DNA of 64,000 nt from Sinotaia quadrata. Lineage: Eukaryota; Mollusca; Gastropoda; Architaenioglossa; Viviparidae. The notes beneath the pieces were generated by a model. That model was given only the letters and a program-made list of their open reading frames with translations. It ran no database searches and had not been told where the DNA came from. How positions within the stretch are numbered: the first letter of the stretch is position 1; every line of letters starts with the position of its first letter. Made by a program: the position numbers and the translations under genes. Shown one piece after another: positions 38,865 through 53,800 of the stretch. The stretch lies in assembly GCA_028829895.1 (NCBI GenBank), contig CM054184.1, positions 25,065,201 through 25,129,200 of the forward strand, given 5' to 3'.

Positions 38865-41800
38865 CGTGCGTGCATTACACCAGATAAAGAGAAGATTCTA
38901 TTCTTTGTATCAGGATCAATGATTATGCATCTAGAGAGATGATGTCATAAATTCAGTTCAGTTACAGATTATCCTATCTCCCTTTTTCATGAAATGAATC
39001 GGTATTGCATCAGGACAGTTTTTGATGGCAGCTGTAACGGTTTGCATGATATTCAGACATGTACATCAGCATATAGGGCACTCACATTTCAACATCATCT
39101 GGAGCAGGAATGAAGTCAGATTCTTTAGCAATAAATACAAATGCTTTTTAGCTCAATGAGTTGGTATCTACTCTACCTTCATTCTTTCAATTGGTGGGCA
39201 CGTGACTGAGAATTTTTTGTGATTTTGTTGTTGTCCCCCTCCTACTTGCATAATTCATTTCATATGCTGTTACAATTTTTTTATATCTTTATATCATGTA
39301 TTCTAAATTTAAATAAACAAATTGTCCAATCTCTCAGTATTCATTTGCTATTGGATTTTAATGTTATTGAAGCGCTTTTTTTTTCGGGGGGGGGGGGGGT
39401 ATATTAAATTGTATTCAGTTACTATACTGTTTTGCAGGATGTGATGCCAGTTTTACAGCAAAGAGCACATTGTACGTACACATTTCTAAACATGACAAGG
39501 ATGGAAGTAAATTGACATTTTTTTGTCCCATGGATGGCTGTTCCAAAAAGTACACCGCTAAGCTTTCTTTGCGTAATCACATCTTTAAACATTACCTTAG
39601 TGCATCTGAAGGTTTGTATTCAACTTTCAAATATTGAAATATATGAAACTATTTTATATATTTGCTGTTCTAATATAGACATTTCATCAAAGCTAAGTAT
39701 ATGTATTTACATGTAATATTTGTTTTGTTTATTTGATCAAAAAGTAAAAATTATTACACTTTTAATTGTATCAGTCAAAAGGGTCCATTGCACAGCTGGC
39801 TCTTATTACTAGTTGATAAAAAAACAAACCCAAACCCCATAGTTTTCTAGACATCTAGTCATTGCTAAGGTCCTAGAAATCCAGCTCAATCAATACCCAT
39901 TATTACTATAGGACTAACAGTGAATGCACACCACCACCACCCCTCTATAATACAACCACCCACCCACCAGTTAGTTTATTGATCCCATCCATTTCAGGCC
40001 CATTTGTCTAACATGGACATATTTCATTATAAAGGTAAAAGGTAAAACCTGTCTACTATATGACTCCCTCTAATACTCAACTTAAAACTGGACCATTTTC
40101 TATTTTTGCAACTTTTATTTAGATTAAATTATAAATTTTTAAAAAATAAAATTTCATATGCATTTGTGTATATTAGAATATGATTCATGTGTTATAATTT
40201 GAGTTTGTACTATGTTTAGAAAAACAAAAACTTTAAAATGTATAGTTTTGTGATATGCTTAGGAAGCCAGATTATTAATAACATACACACAGTACAGATA
40301 AATTTGTTGTTAAATTCTGAGATTTATAAAAAAAAAAAAAAGGCAATTATTTTTGTTTTCTAATTATTTTTTCTGGTGCAAAATAAAGTTATTTTTTAAA
40401 ACCATCCTATTTTAAGAAGTTTACCTTCTGATGCCAAAGAGTTGATGAAAATGCATATGCTTGGATCACGATTATTACCATTATTTTATAATATATAAAT
40501 ATACTTAGATATATTAAAATCAAAAATTTAAATTCAGATTGTTTGCTAGATAATTGACAGAAGCATTTGGTTGAAATTTTAGCTGATAATTGTGAAGACC
40601 TCTTCATAAAGATTTTTATAAATTTTTTTCTTCTGGAAAAATAAACTGTAGTTCTGTTAATGAAACAATTTTTTCTCTGTGTGGTTGAATGCAGAAGTAT
40701 TTTTTTATAATTTGATAACTTCCAGTAAGTATATAATATACTTGTACATAAAAGTTAATTTTTCAAAGAACGTATAATTGCTTGTAAAAATCGTTATGCA
40801 TATTTTTTTCCCCAATAATCAGCCTGAGTTTTAACTTCCAAAGTTAATTATCTCTTTATTTTGACATCCACTCTTGATACAACAGTTTTCTTGAGGCCAT
40901 TCATTTAGCACTAAGCATCTGCGTACTAACTGATCAGTTTGTGATTTGACACCCTACAAATAGTGGGCTTGAAAATATAGGCAAGGAAAAATGTGAAACA
41001 TTGTTTGAACTGTAATGATGTTTCAATATCACTACTTAATCAGTTTACAATACAAATAAAGTTATTCAGAAATTATATAATATTCAGAAATGTTATTTTC
41101 AAAAGGCTATATCTCAAAAGTCGAGGGGGGGGGGGTTAATATGAGAAAAACATGAAACCCTGTATTTGTAATAAAAAATAAATGAATTACACTAGGTTAT
41201 TTTTTAAAATAAACATTATTTTCTGGAACTCTGACTAACCGTAAAAGTCTGATCAAAATCAATCCGGTAGTTTTTAGTTATCCCCAGCGCCAAACAGGCA
41301 AATGTAATAATTTTATTATGTGTAGAGATGGTGCTTTTTCATATCACAGATTGCAAATACTTTGAAAAATATGTATGCATGATAAGAACTCTTTCTATGC
41401 AGACTTCAGTAACTTACTTATGTGTGCACCCCACTGGCAGTCCAGTTAATCAAAATATATAATCAGCATTGTTGGTTCCACTAAAATTCAGTGACCTGAA
41501 CTTCAACTGTGGAGGTGACGGAGATATGAGGAGTACTGCCACTGCTATAATGGATTTTAAAATCTTACTGACTAGTCCCATTTCTTCTCCTCAAATTTTA
41601 CATTTAAAAAAAGTGCTTGGTTCATGATACAGTTGGTTGTACATTATCCATATATATAGTTTCCCAGCTCTGTGTATAATGCAATACTCCCCTTCACATT
41701 CAAGGTATTCAGGTTTGTGCTATTTTGTGCTTTAGGACTACAATAAAATGTTGCAACTGTTAACCTGAAACAAACTATTATACTCTGGAGACCAAATATT

Positions 41801-44800
41801 CTTGATTTGATGTGAAAATGGTGTTATCATCCTCTTGTGGATTTTTTAAAGATCTTTCTAAGTTTATACCCTGAATACTTTTTGTTGATTTTTCCTTTTA
41901 TAAAAGGAGGGGATACTTCAACTATGGAAATGGCACAACTTCTGGTGAAGACAGTAACAGATATAGAAGACAAGGCACAACCCACAGAAAATAAATCAAT
42001 TATTGGTAAATCTTCAGTAGTTTATATTTAAATTTAACCTCTAAATATCACCCCCATTTTAAAAAGCAATATACATTTTATTTTGTAATTTGTAAGTTAG
42101 AGAGGTAATTATGATACGGTTATTTGCAAAGTTAAGAATTTTCAGTGTCCATCGGAAATCATAGATATCTTACCAGAATTCCACTTCACTCTCAGAAGGA
42201 GATGTATCTTGTATTGGATCTCAAAATCATAATAAAATATGAGGTTAAGAGTAATCTTGCTATTAAATATGCTACAAAGCTTACAGTGGTTATATGTTTC
42301 TTTTAAGATTGTTATCTTATAGGGTGTTGAAAGATTATCATTTTGTCACACTTTTCTCATTGTTTAGCATCAAATAAGGACCAAAACTAATATTTTCACT
42401 AATTTCACCAACTGCCTCGCATGTAACTTCATATAAATAAATATTTCATTATTTTTGTGTAATAATCACATCTGATATATAAACAAGTACATTTTCAAGG
42501 TTTTTCAAAATGGGAAGGTGGTTGGAAGTATTTTAGTATCTATATATCTATCTATATATATATATTCTTCCCCCATCCCCACTCCACCCCCACCCCCAAA
42601 TTTTCCGTCATTTTTAAGGAAAAGTCGTATTTTTGTATTCTGAAAAATTTTCACCTAAAACTGGCATAACTTCAAAGTCCAAGTAAAACACATAGTCCCT
42701 TTTCACCTCGCTACATCTTCTTTCCTTGGCCAGTGGTAAAGGTCTTTTCACCCAACTGTTTTCTCATTGAATTGGATTACCACTGTGTCTTTCTCTTTCA
42801 CTTCAGTGACTTGACCTATATAGAAGTCAGTATCATAATTAATATATAGTCCTTTAAAATGAAAAAATACAAACCCAAAACTGAAAATAATTGATTTAAT
42901 TAGCAACTAATATCTTCAAACAGAATGATGCACAGTGGAAACTGGTTCAACTTCGCTGCAATTTTTGTTGACAGTCGCTGGCGATTTCTTTCACAGTTCT
43001 TTCAACGCATTTCTTTAACGTGCAATTTTTTTGTCTCAAACAAACTGTATAGACTTAGCTTTTAAGGCTGCTATCTCTTATCTCAATCTGAATCACATGA
43101 ACCTAATTTAAGAAAATCTAATTAACTTTATTGCACTTTATCTTGAAATTACTGAATATTATTTAGTATGGAAATGAACCTTGTTCTCTCCCCTTCATGA
43201 CAATAGTTATTATTTTTAGATTAATGTACTGCATGCATACTGAGGAACTGAAAGAATGCAGGTATTAAGCATTACCGCTGGTCACAGGTAATAGCAGCTT
43301 GGTCGGAAGTTGCTGGGTTGGTAACTTCTGAATAACTTCTTATTACTTTTTCACAATTATTTATTTAAACAAAAAGGAGAGAACAAACTTTTTGTTTCAT
43401 GTGCTTTTATTATACAAAGCTTCAATATACAGAGGGAACATAAGTGTTGAAAAATTGACTAACGAGGTCACAGTCAGTCAGTCAATCAGTGTATGTTTGG
43501 AGTACCTAATGTTAGTAGTTGGTACTACTGTGTTTATTAGCCATCAGAGATCGCTAATAGTTATCAGGATGTACCATAGGTACTAATATTCTTTTGTATT
43601 TCCATGTTGATGGGAAAAGATTATATGCGTCCCTTAGAGAAAGGTGCGTTAATCGAATGCATAATGTATCTGGAATCTGCATAACTTGTGTGAATGTTGA
43701 AAATGTGAATGAAGCTTTCATTAATTTGTTTTGTCAGATAGAAATTTAGGTAGCTCTATTTTTAGAAGTAATTAATTCTTTAACTGGTAACAAACTTAAT
43801 TATTATTTATATAGCTTGAAGAAGCAATGACATTGGTGAACTCCACTTGGACACGTACAATAGATTATTGCTTACATTTTGTAGATAGCATTTGCCATTA
43901 TCTCTTACTCACTTTGTTGCATTATTTACTCTTGTATTACATTATAGTCGAATTTTGCACTAATTCATTGTCCGCTGTCATGAGACTTCATTTAATGTTT
44001 CATTGACTTGTTCACCTACTATGATTTTCATGTAGTCTTTTTAAAAAAATAAATCTTCCTAGTATATCTTTTGGACTAGATGGGGGGGGGGGGCTGAGCT
44101 GCAAGTGACTTTTAGATAGGCATAGGAAGATACCCACCCCACCCCCGAAAGTGGCTAGCCCATAAGCCAGGAATGTTAAATGTTATTAAAAATATAATAA
44201 TAAATTTTGTATTGTAAAATCATGGGGGCTAGTCATTAACAGCAGATTCTTGGGTTTATACAATATATTGTACAAGAAATTCAGCCCAGGCAGAGGGGAT
44301 TGAGGATTTTAAAATATTTTTTTATTTCATTAAAATAATTATCGTGTTTGAAGTTTGTACATATTAACTTTTTGCATGAATGTGGGATTTTGTATGTTTT
44401 GTTTTTTAAAAATATTTCTTTATGTGTTAACTAGACGAGAAATGCCATGAAGAGATGGTCCATGAGCAAGAGGGAGATCAAGAGATGAAGTATAATTTGT
44501 GCTTGGGAACTGGGTCTAATTCCAGGAAACCACAACCACGAATTACATTAGGTTACAATTTTGCTCTTATAAATTAGTCTCTGGGTAGGAGTGAATGTTA
44601 ATAGTTAACTTTATAATAGTAAAATAGTATCTCAGTCCTCAGCTTTATTATATCTGGGTATTAAATGTTTTGGAGCAATTTCTCTACTTTTGGCTTAAAT
44701 ATGTGTCCTTGAAATGCACTTTAAATTATACAAAAGCATATTTATTATTAGAATAGCTATTACTTTCGTGTTTTGAAATTTCAATATCTATAATAATTTC

Positions 44801-47800
44801 TTTTGTGAATGTGTTCACAGGTGTGTGTGTGAGCATGCCTTTGTGCATGTGTGTATATTCTGGTGAAAGCTGCATCTCTATATAAATACATTATACAAAT
44901 GTTATTTGTTAGCTGTAAATGTGTTTGAGCACATTATTTCAATTAGGGACAAACTCATTAAATCATTTAGGAGACATATTAAATTATTCTGGAACTAAGA
45001 TATTCCATATAAGAAAATATATTTTACTTCATTATTTATGTATTTTCATTATTCTCAAGGAAATGGCTCTGTTTTTTCAACATAATATTTTTTGTTTAAA
45101 ACTATCAGAATCAGGGTATGGATGCAGTACTAATCCTCAAACATCTTTTTAAAAAAATCATCTGTCACTGGACTTAAAAGTTGGTTTCAGAGTAGCAATA
45201 TATTTGATAATTATATAATGCACTGTCATTTTTTTTAGTCTTTGTAGAGTTCTCCACAACACAGTACTTTATCATCAAGATGAAAAGCACTCCGCAAACT
45301 GAAAAAAAGCTGGCATTTAGACTCCCATAGTTTTATTTCATATTGTAACATAGTATGAGTGAGATCAAAGTTCTATATTTATAATTTTGCAAAAGGTCTC
45401 GTAAATATTCGTTGATGTGCAGTCAAGCAAGAATAGGTTTAATGACTCATTTTAATTTTTTAATAAGTTCATGTATTTTGATTGTTGGATTTTCTGAGTT
45501 ACAAGCTTTAATATAAAATACTGAACAAGAGATTTTGAAAAATAAAATTTTCAATGTAAAAATTTTAATGTTGAACTGATGTAATGTTGCTGTGAAAGAA
45601 GATATTGCAATGAATTACAAATTCACACAAGAAAATGTGTGAAGAATCTGTAGGTCACTGTTTGGGGGAAAGTTATCTTGGAAGAATGTTTGAATTTGTA
45701 AGGCTTAAAACTGTCAAATAGTTAAACCTGCTCTCATCCAACAAATGGCAAAAGCAAATGTGTTACTTTAGATGTGGATTTATTTGGTAAAGCAGAAATA
45801 TTGCTTTGGATGGCAAAAAAAAGAAGAGAAGAAAAATAATGGTAGAAATTCTTGATGTTTATGTGAAACATATGGATAATAATAATTCCAAAAATAAGGA
45901 ATGGTTTGTATAAAGATATGCTCAGCATTTAACTGATGTGATTTTGACAGAAAATCAGAATGACAATTTTTGAAAATTTTTTAATAAACACCTAAAATAA
46001 TGGTTGTTTCTATTAGGGTGATAAGGAATATTATTATAATGACAGGATTGTTAATAAAAGTAAAATGGCAGTAATATTCCAAAAGATGTGATTGAGTATA
46101 TTACATTGTCATTTGTCTTATCTTCATAAAACTTATATATTTTCTACATTTTATGTCGATTCATTCGATTGCAACATGATTGTTCGATCCCGTAACAAAC
46201 TTGCAATGACAGATGCACTACTACGATAAAATGGAAACAAACTGCTAATCATATTAAACTACATAATAAAACTATAACCCCTTAAAAGAATAGCAATTAA
46301 AGTAGTTATCTAAATCAGTAATGCATTATTAAATTTAGTGTAAACTTCACAATTTTACTTCAGAATTTGCCTAAGGAAGCACGCTCGATACACATGCTCG
46401 AAGCCATTGTTGTAAGAATGAGTGATTTAGATAGCTCGCATTTGATTGGATTGTGTTTTTCCCACAGGTCATGAATACATTAATCCCATACCTCAGTCGA
46501 AAGGGTATGGAAAGGCCTTTCATTCAAGCGTACTTTTGACCATTTTTTTAACGACGAAAATTGCAGATTTCTTGCCAAAGTTCGCTTTAAAACTAATTTT
46601 TAAAATGTGTACAGAGAAAAACGTCAAACTACATAGCAATAGATGCAGTATTTATTTATCTTCATTTTGATACCAAATATATGTGTGTAGTATGTTTGTG
46701 AGGTTTGTGCTGAGGTAAGAAACATGGTATATCAAAACGCGCATTCTGTTATGTAAATGGGCTGGACAAAACTCGACACAGGTAAACAATTAGTCAACTT
46801 TATTCAATCCGTGTAGTTTCCACATACAAGCAAGACATGCAAATTTACAATCATAAGAAATAGAAACATTAAGCTCGATTTTGAATGTTTGTTTGAATTA
46901 AACAATGCTTTGGTTGCTGAGAAATCAGTGAATGAAATGTAATGAAAATTTGCACTTTACAAAAGTATTGCTCCTGGCAAGGTACTGTGCCGCTACCTAC
47001 TGATACACAGTTCAAGATTTTACACTTTCACACATTAACTGCCTAAAACACAAATCAGGACTAAAATTAAGTGAATGATAAAAATCTAACTAAATTCCAT
47101 TTAAGCAGCACACCTTGTACCAGGGGGCAAAATCAGCAGAAGTCAGAAGCCCCTATCACCCCTGAATAAAGTAATGTGAATTCCATATAAGCTAATAATC
47201 TCACCTAATACTGACGGGACCACACTGAATTACATATCACAGCACTATTCAACACTACTTACCTTCCTGTAGTGAGAAGAAACTAGCATCTATCCATAAA
47301 CTTTGTTATGCTATATCAGACAATTTACTATACTCAAAGAATTTTTACACTAAGTCTACTCCATTAGCTATTTGAAACACCAAATAGAATACTGACTGGA
47401 AAATGTTACCACAATAACATCAACATGTTCCCACCACTACCTCCCTGCAGTGGGATAAACTAGCATCTATCTTGCCATTCAATTCATTATGCTACAAATG
47501 CTATATTAACAACAACCTTTAGACAATTCACTACCCTTGAAGAATTTGTACACTAAGTCTAGTCTTATCAACTATTGAAATTTCAACTACAATACTGACT
47601 GGAACAAATAGAAATTAATGATGCCTATATACTCCGTGCCTAATGAACATTATCACAATAACATTAATGCTTTTCCACCATTACCTTCCTATAGAAAGAA
47701 GAAACTAGCATCTAGCCTTAAACTCTGTTGTGCTACGAATGCTATTAGACAATTCACTACCCTTGTGGAATTTCTACGCTAAGTCAAAAACACAATGATA

Positions 47801-50800
47801 ATTAACTGGGTCTTAGGCAGATTATACTGTAGAACAGGGTCACCAACACAGTGCCTGCAGGCACCACGGTCGCCTGCAGAGACCACATGAGTCGCCCGCA
47901 GGCCTTTCAAAAAATAGCACAACTCAGCTGCAAACTAAGTAAATTTGTTATATTTCAGAAGATGGTAGCCCTTCGTATGACTCAGTACCCATGAAGTAGC
48001 TCTCAGTATCAAAAAGGTTGGTGACCCCTGCTGTAGAATGTCTGGTTCACACACGCAAAGTTGCATTATGGAATTTCTGTGTTCAACCTTAAGATGTTCA
48101 GTTGCTCCAACAGTTCACAAATGAAGGAAATTCAAGTTGTTGGTGCAAACAAGTATCTGCTGATTTCATGTTGTGGTACTAGGAGACAGTTTTGGCTAGG
48201 AGGTGCTATATGTATGTGGCCCTGAAGTCAGGCAGAACACAACTATTTAAGGAGAAATGTTTGCCGTGGTCTGGCAATCATTGATGAGGGATAATGTTTT
48301 ACAACAAGCATAGCAAGTGTTGCGTTGTGACATCATCTTTGTCAGCTGCCAATAATTTCCTAACCTTGATAATTTCTGATCTTGGTGAGAATTGGGTGAT
48401 AACGGTACTTGCCAAGACAAACTTGAAAACAATTAACAGGACTCTGGTTGGAGTCAAACTTGCCTGGAAGTAAAGTGAGGAAAAATAAGGAAGTTCCTTA
48501 GTCAAGAGAAAGCTGGGGAAGGCCAGAAGACGTAACATCAAAGGAGTCAACACTCTTGCCCTATGCACACCCACCCCCTCCAAGTGGATACAGACAAGGC
48601 AATACTCTTAACCAAATAAAGCTGTCTGATGGCACGTATACAAAATAACTGTAATTTACATACATACAAGAAATGCAAAATATGATTATCAATTAGTAAA
48701 AATATATTTTTTAAAATGTTAATATTAATTAATATTACATATAAGATGGCAAGGGAATTTATAAGTGAGCAAAACCCTTTTTATTAACATATTAGTAATA
48801 CAGTAACTTTTTAATTTTTAACATTTAAACATTATATTATAAAACTTATTTTCATGTATAAGTCAGACATCTTTATCAAGCAATCACAGAAATTTGTGGA
48901 CTACAATGCTTGTATGTAGTATACTAAACATTTGGCATTTTTCTAGTGAACGTTCATAAACTTTTATGTTGTATTTATTATGCTGTGTGTGTGTTTATCA
49001 GGCTAATAAATACTTTTGCAGGAAACTGTAAATTGAGACTGGAATGTAAGAAAGAATGGAGTTAGAGATGAATAAACTGGAAACTTAGTGTTTGTTCCCT
49101 GATTATATTTTACAAGGAAAAAGCAGCCTTTTTTTTTGTTTTCACCAGAATCTCTTGGTTTACTGATTTATAAACCATTATAACTGTAGTAGAGGTGAGA
49201 AGTATCTACCCCCAGTGTGCAAGTATTATGGCAAAGTATGCTCGACTATATCATAGAATTTCTGGTACAAGGAAGACTGGAAATTGCTACATTGTTGTTC
49301 TCTCTTGAGAGAACTAATATGGTGGAGTACCGAGATTAGCCTTGAGAGAATAGTGGCTCATCAGTGTTCTACAGCATATAAGAGGACACATGAAACTGAC
49401 CATTCTATATTGTGACCTTGTTATGAAAGCGTGTGAAAGACTATTGTGGCAATCTGTCTAGACAAGGTTATGTACAAACTATTATCGCTATAATTTCTAT
49501 AACTAATTTCTGTTCTCCGATAACAACTATCTTGTGATTTATATTGATACTAATCTGTTGAATTATGTGTTAGGATATAAGACTGTATACCCATTGAAAT
49601 TATTTGAATGTGGTTTGTGGAATATTGATGTCTAATCTTTTCATTGTATTTGTTATATTGTCTATTTGATTGTTGATTTAATAAATTTATTTGTTAAATT
49701 TATTGACCTTCTTACATATATTGATAACCATATGTTTGAAAGATAGTGGGTAGATAAGGGCTTGCTGAATAGCTTAAAAGACACATTTATTTTCTCTTTT
49801 GGTAAGAAGTTTTCTACCTACGGAAATATTGTGCGGTGGTAAATGTTTGTCTTTAATGTTGTGGAAGAGAAAAATGTTTACAGTGCCTGCATATCCACCA
49901 AGTGAGAGAGACAAGTGGTGTCTTCTGGAGAATTATTAATAACATAATTTAAGATTCTCATCACTTGTAATTAGTTATGGATGATTAATCAATACTGATA
50001 ATCATAATCATTAACTAGGGTAGAGTAGCATCACATTACCTATATATATTTTTTAGATGTTTTGTAGTCTTTATTTTTTATAGTGTTGGTTGAATGCCTA
50101 ATTTTCTTCTGTTCATTTCATATTTATTAGAAAATAGTTATGATACATTGTAAATTTCATTTCTTCATCAATGTTTTCAGAACCAAGCACTTATCCATAT
50201 CGTATAAAACTTAGTAGAAGTGGATCTGCCCGAACAGATTTTCATGGTAATCACTTGTTGAGTAATCAAGCGCGGCGACGTTGGCACCAGAAGCGTGACA
50301 GTAGCCAGAGTTCTTCTTCAATGGACACAGATATTTTGCCAAACCATGGTAACAGTTTTCATAATTGTAATTATTCAGATTACCAGCATTACCAGTTTTT
50401 CATGATGTACATCATTGGTAAAGTACCAGCTTGAAATATAATGGTAGCAAAATGTCTATTTTTAAATAGAGTTATTGTTTATTCATTACTTTTACTTAAA
50501 ACAAATATGAAAATATCTTTCATTAAAGACAGTGTAATATATTGAAAATCTTTTTTTTTTTTATTTTTAAAAATAGTAATTCCTACAAAAGAATCATTTA
50601 TAGGAAGCAACTGTACAAAAAGTTTAAAGTCATCACAGAGAAAAAATATTATTTTAGATAAGTTTTGCAATGAAAAATAAATGTTAGTAATTTTAGTTTC
50701 AAAATGCATGCTGAAATTGTGGTTTGGCATATTGCACAATTTGATTGATGTAATTTGTTGTACAAGAGTTGAGTAATTATCGGACTGAACTGAACTGAAG

Positions 50801-53800
50801 CACATCATGCTTATAATGATCCTATCATATATGTAATCGCTATTCATTTAATTGTAAATGCTTCTTAAAAGTAAAATGAGAGAATGATGAAGTAACCAAG
50901 AATACATTCTACCTGTTGACAGAAATAGCAAACAGTGGCACAATGCCAAAAAACAGGAAAACTATTTTAGCCCGTTCGCCGGCCCGCTACCGAGTTAGGT
51001 TAACGCATGCGCACACTTTTTTAAATCGATAGCCACTTAAAAAAAATAACAATCAAGTCAAGCAGACGATATGTTTGGGTTCAGCAGCCAATCTGCTCTA
51101 ATTTTATCATTGGTTAACTATTTTTAGAAAGGTTTTTTCCATTACAAAGTTCGGAAATCCCCAGACACCTCTTTTTTATCGAAGCTGAGCCGCCATTTTG
51201 AACCGAAGTTTGTACTACACATGGCTCGTTTCAAGGACCATTTTCAGTTGTTTGCTTGATCCTACCTAACGAACTTAATTGTGTAAATAAATTTAATATA
51301 TTGTAGATGAAATTCGACAGGCCTACTGAATTTTTGGATGTGACCATTTGATAATAAAAAAAAAAAACCGATCAGTCTCAAACCGAACCCTCGTGGTCGT
51401 CGTTATGACGTCGTTATGATACTATTTTTATCGATAGCCACTTAAAAAAAATACCAATCAAGGTCAAGGAGAAAGATATGTTTGTGTTCAGCAGCCAATC
51501 TGCTCTAATTTTATCATTGGCTAACTAATTTTAGAAAGGTATTTTCCATTACAAAGTTCAGAAATCCCGAGTCACCCCTCGCTTGTAAAGAAGCTGAGCC
51601 GCCATTTTGAACCGGTTTGGAATTATACATTGCACGTTTCAAACACGATTTTTAGTTGATTGCCTGATCCTACCTAAAGAACTTTATTGTGTAAATTAAT
51701 TTAATATATTGTAGATGAAATTCGACAGGCCTACTGAATTTTTGGATGTGACCATTTGATAATAAAAAAAAAAAACCGATCAGTCTCAAACCGAACCCTC
51801 GTGGTTTTCATATGACTCTTCCGTTTTGTTCAAAATCAACCAATTTCCCCAGGAATAATATTTATTTACACAAGATAAATTATTATTTATACCATATATT
51901 CAAATGGCAATCAACAAAAATCGTTTTCTTTCGGATTTTATTCAAGGAAACATCTAACAAATTGACGAAGGTCAACACAAGAAAAAGGTAAGAAAACTTT
52001 TTATTTATTTATTTATTTTTGAATTTAAAATAATAATAAGCAAACGTTAAAAAATTAAATAAATATGTTTAAAATGTCCCCCATAATATTTATTTTGAAA
52101 ATCATTTTAGAATTGTACGAATTATGCTTGCTTTTAATTATTTAGTAGACTAGTAAAAAAAAAAAAACGGTGAAAATGTTCCCAAGTTCAACAAAAAGAT
52201 AAGAAATCTTTGTATTATTTCTTTGTTTTTGAATTCGAAAAAAATTTAAAAAATACTTTTAAGATTCCTTAGTATGTCTATAATAGGTAGTAATTTAAAT
52301 TTTTAAAATCCATTGATAATTACAGTCGCTTTAAATTTTTTAGCACACTGACCCATTCAGTTATCGGTAAGCGTCAAAACATGGCTGCCGGCGAACGGGT
52401 TAAAAGGTCACTTCCAAATGTATATAATTCCATTATCTTAAGTGTTTATCCCTAAAAAATATATATTTATGTATTCAGCAGTAAAAATCTTTCCTACTTG
52501 GATAGAGACAATGAAATAAATTCAGATTAATTAAAATTTAGGGGAAAAAATATGATTATTAAGAGCAGAATTGTCTATTCTAGAATTTTAATTTTCAAGT
52601 TTGAAAACTAGTACATTTTACATAATTATTTAAAAGCATTTAAATTTAATGTATTATTTTTAGTTATTGTACACAGTGTAATATAATACTAAATTATCTT
52701 TTATTTTTAGTTTGTAAATGTTATAATTAGATTTTGCATATTATCAGAAGTAAATAAAATTGAACAGTCATTGTTTTAATTGCTTTAGCTTGCTACGTAT
52801 TAAACTATATTTACATGTGATAGCATACTGTTACAACATTTTATTTATGTTTGTTTTTAATTTTAATTCTCTTTTATTAGTTTCATAATATGTCAAGAAT
52901 TAGTCATGAAGTTTTTATTGTGGCTAATGAAGACTGTCAGTTCACTCCCATAAATTACTTATATTAGTAATAAGAAACACATTTACTCATTCTCCTCTTC
53001 ACCTACCACCACACAGGCAAACTAGTACTGTAAACTGATAGAAGGCTGCTAGAAACTGCTCTAGCTTTCTCTACTTGTTAAACTAGAATTCTTAATGCAT
53101 ACAAATTTAAAAATAATTTTATATTTTGTCTGTGGGTATATGTACAGTGGGGTTTTTCCCCAGGAAACCAGGTGGGGATTCTGTGTCCTCCAACTGTGGG
53201 GTTATGTTTGAGAATGTGGTTAATTACATGTGGCAGAGTACACATCACATCAAAATGCATATAAGTCCATCATTCTTTTAGAAATAAACACACCTTTATA
53301 TTATGTTTCTCTAACCTTTCACTAGTCTATTTTTCTGTATACATTCCTAAGTCATAACTGTCTTGTTACCGTAAAAGTGGTTCCCAGCTAAAATACTAAT
53401 TCTGTGCTTGGATCTGTGCTGAGGTTTCTCCTATTTTGTCCCCAAGTGTGCTTACTCTTTCCTATCTTGCTCATGTGTCTCTTGGTTTTGATGCTCGGAG
53501 TATAGACATTAGTGTTGAGATGGGTTGTGGAAAGGTTGTCTCTGTACTAGGGTTGGGTCTATCATTGTTTTTGAGACAGTTTTTGATAGATAGGAAAATA
53601 TTAAGATTAACTTTACATATAAAGATACATATTAAAAACTACCTGTCTGCACTGTGGGAGAGCAGCTGCTTTGCCATAATTAGTCATATTAACTTCCTGT
53701 GACTTTCTCATTACAATCAAGAAAAAACCCAATTAAATTTCCTGTATAGTTTTATACATATGCATACACATATCATTTATACATCTTAAACAGTAAGCCA

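Noticed and set aside
50479..50847. 122-codon minus-strand frame
   Set aside because: Ile/Phe/Lys-rich product typical of AT-rich chance frames, and no motif.
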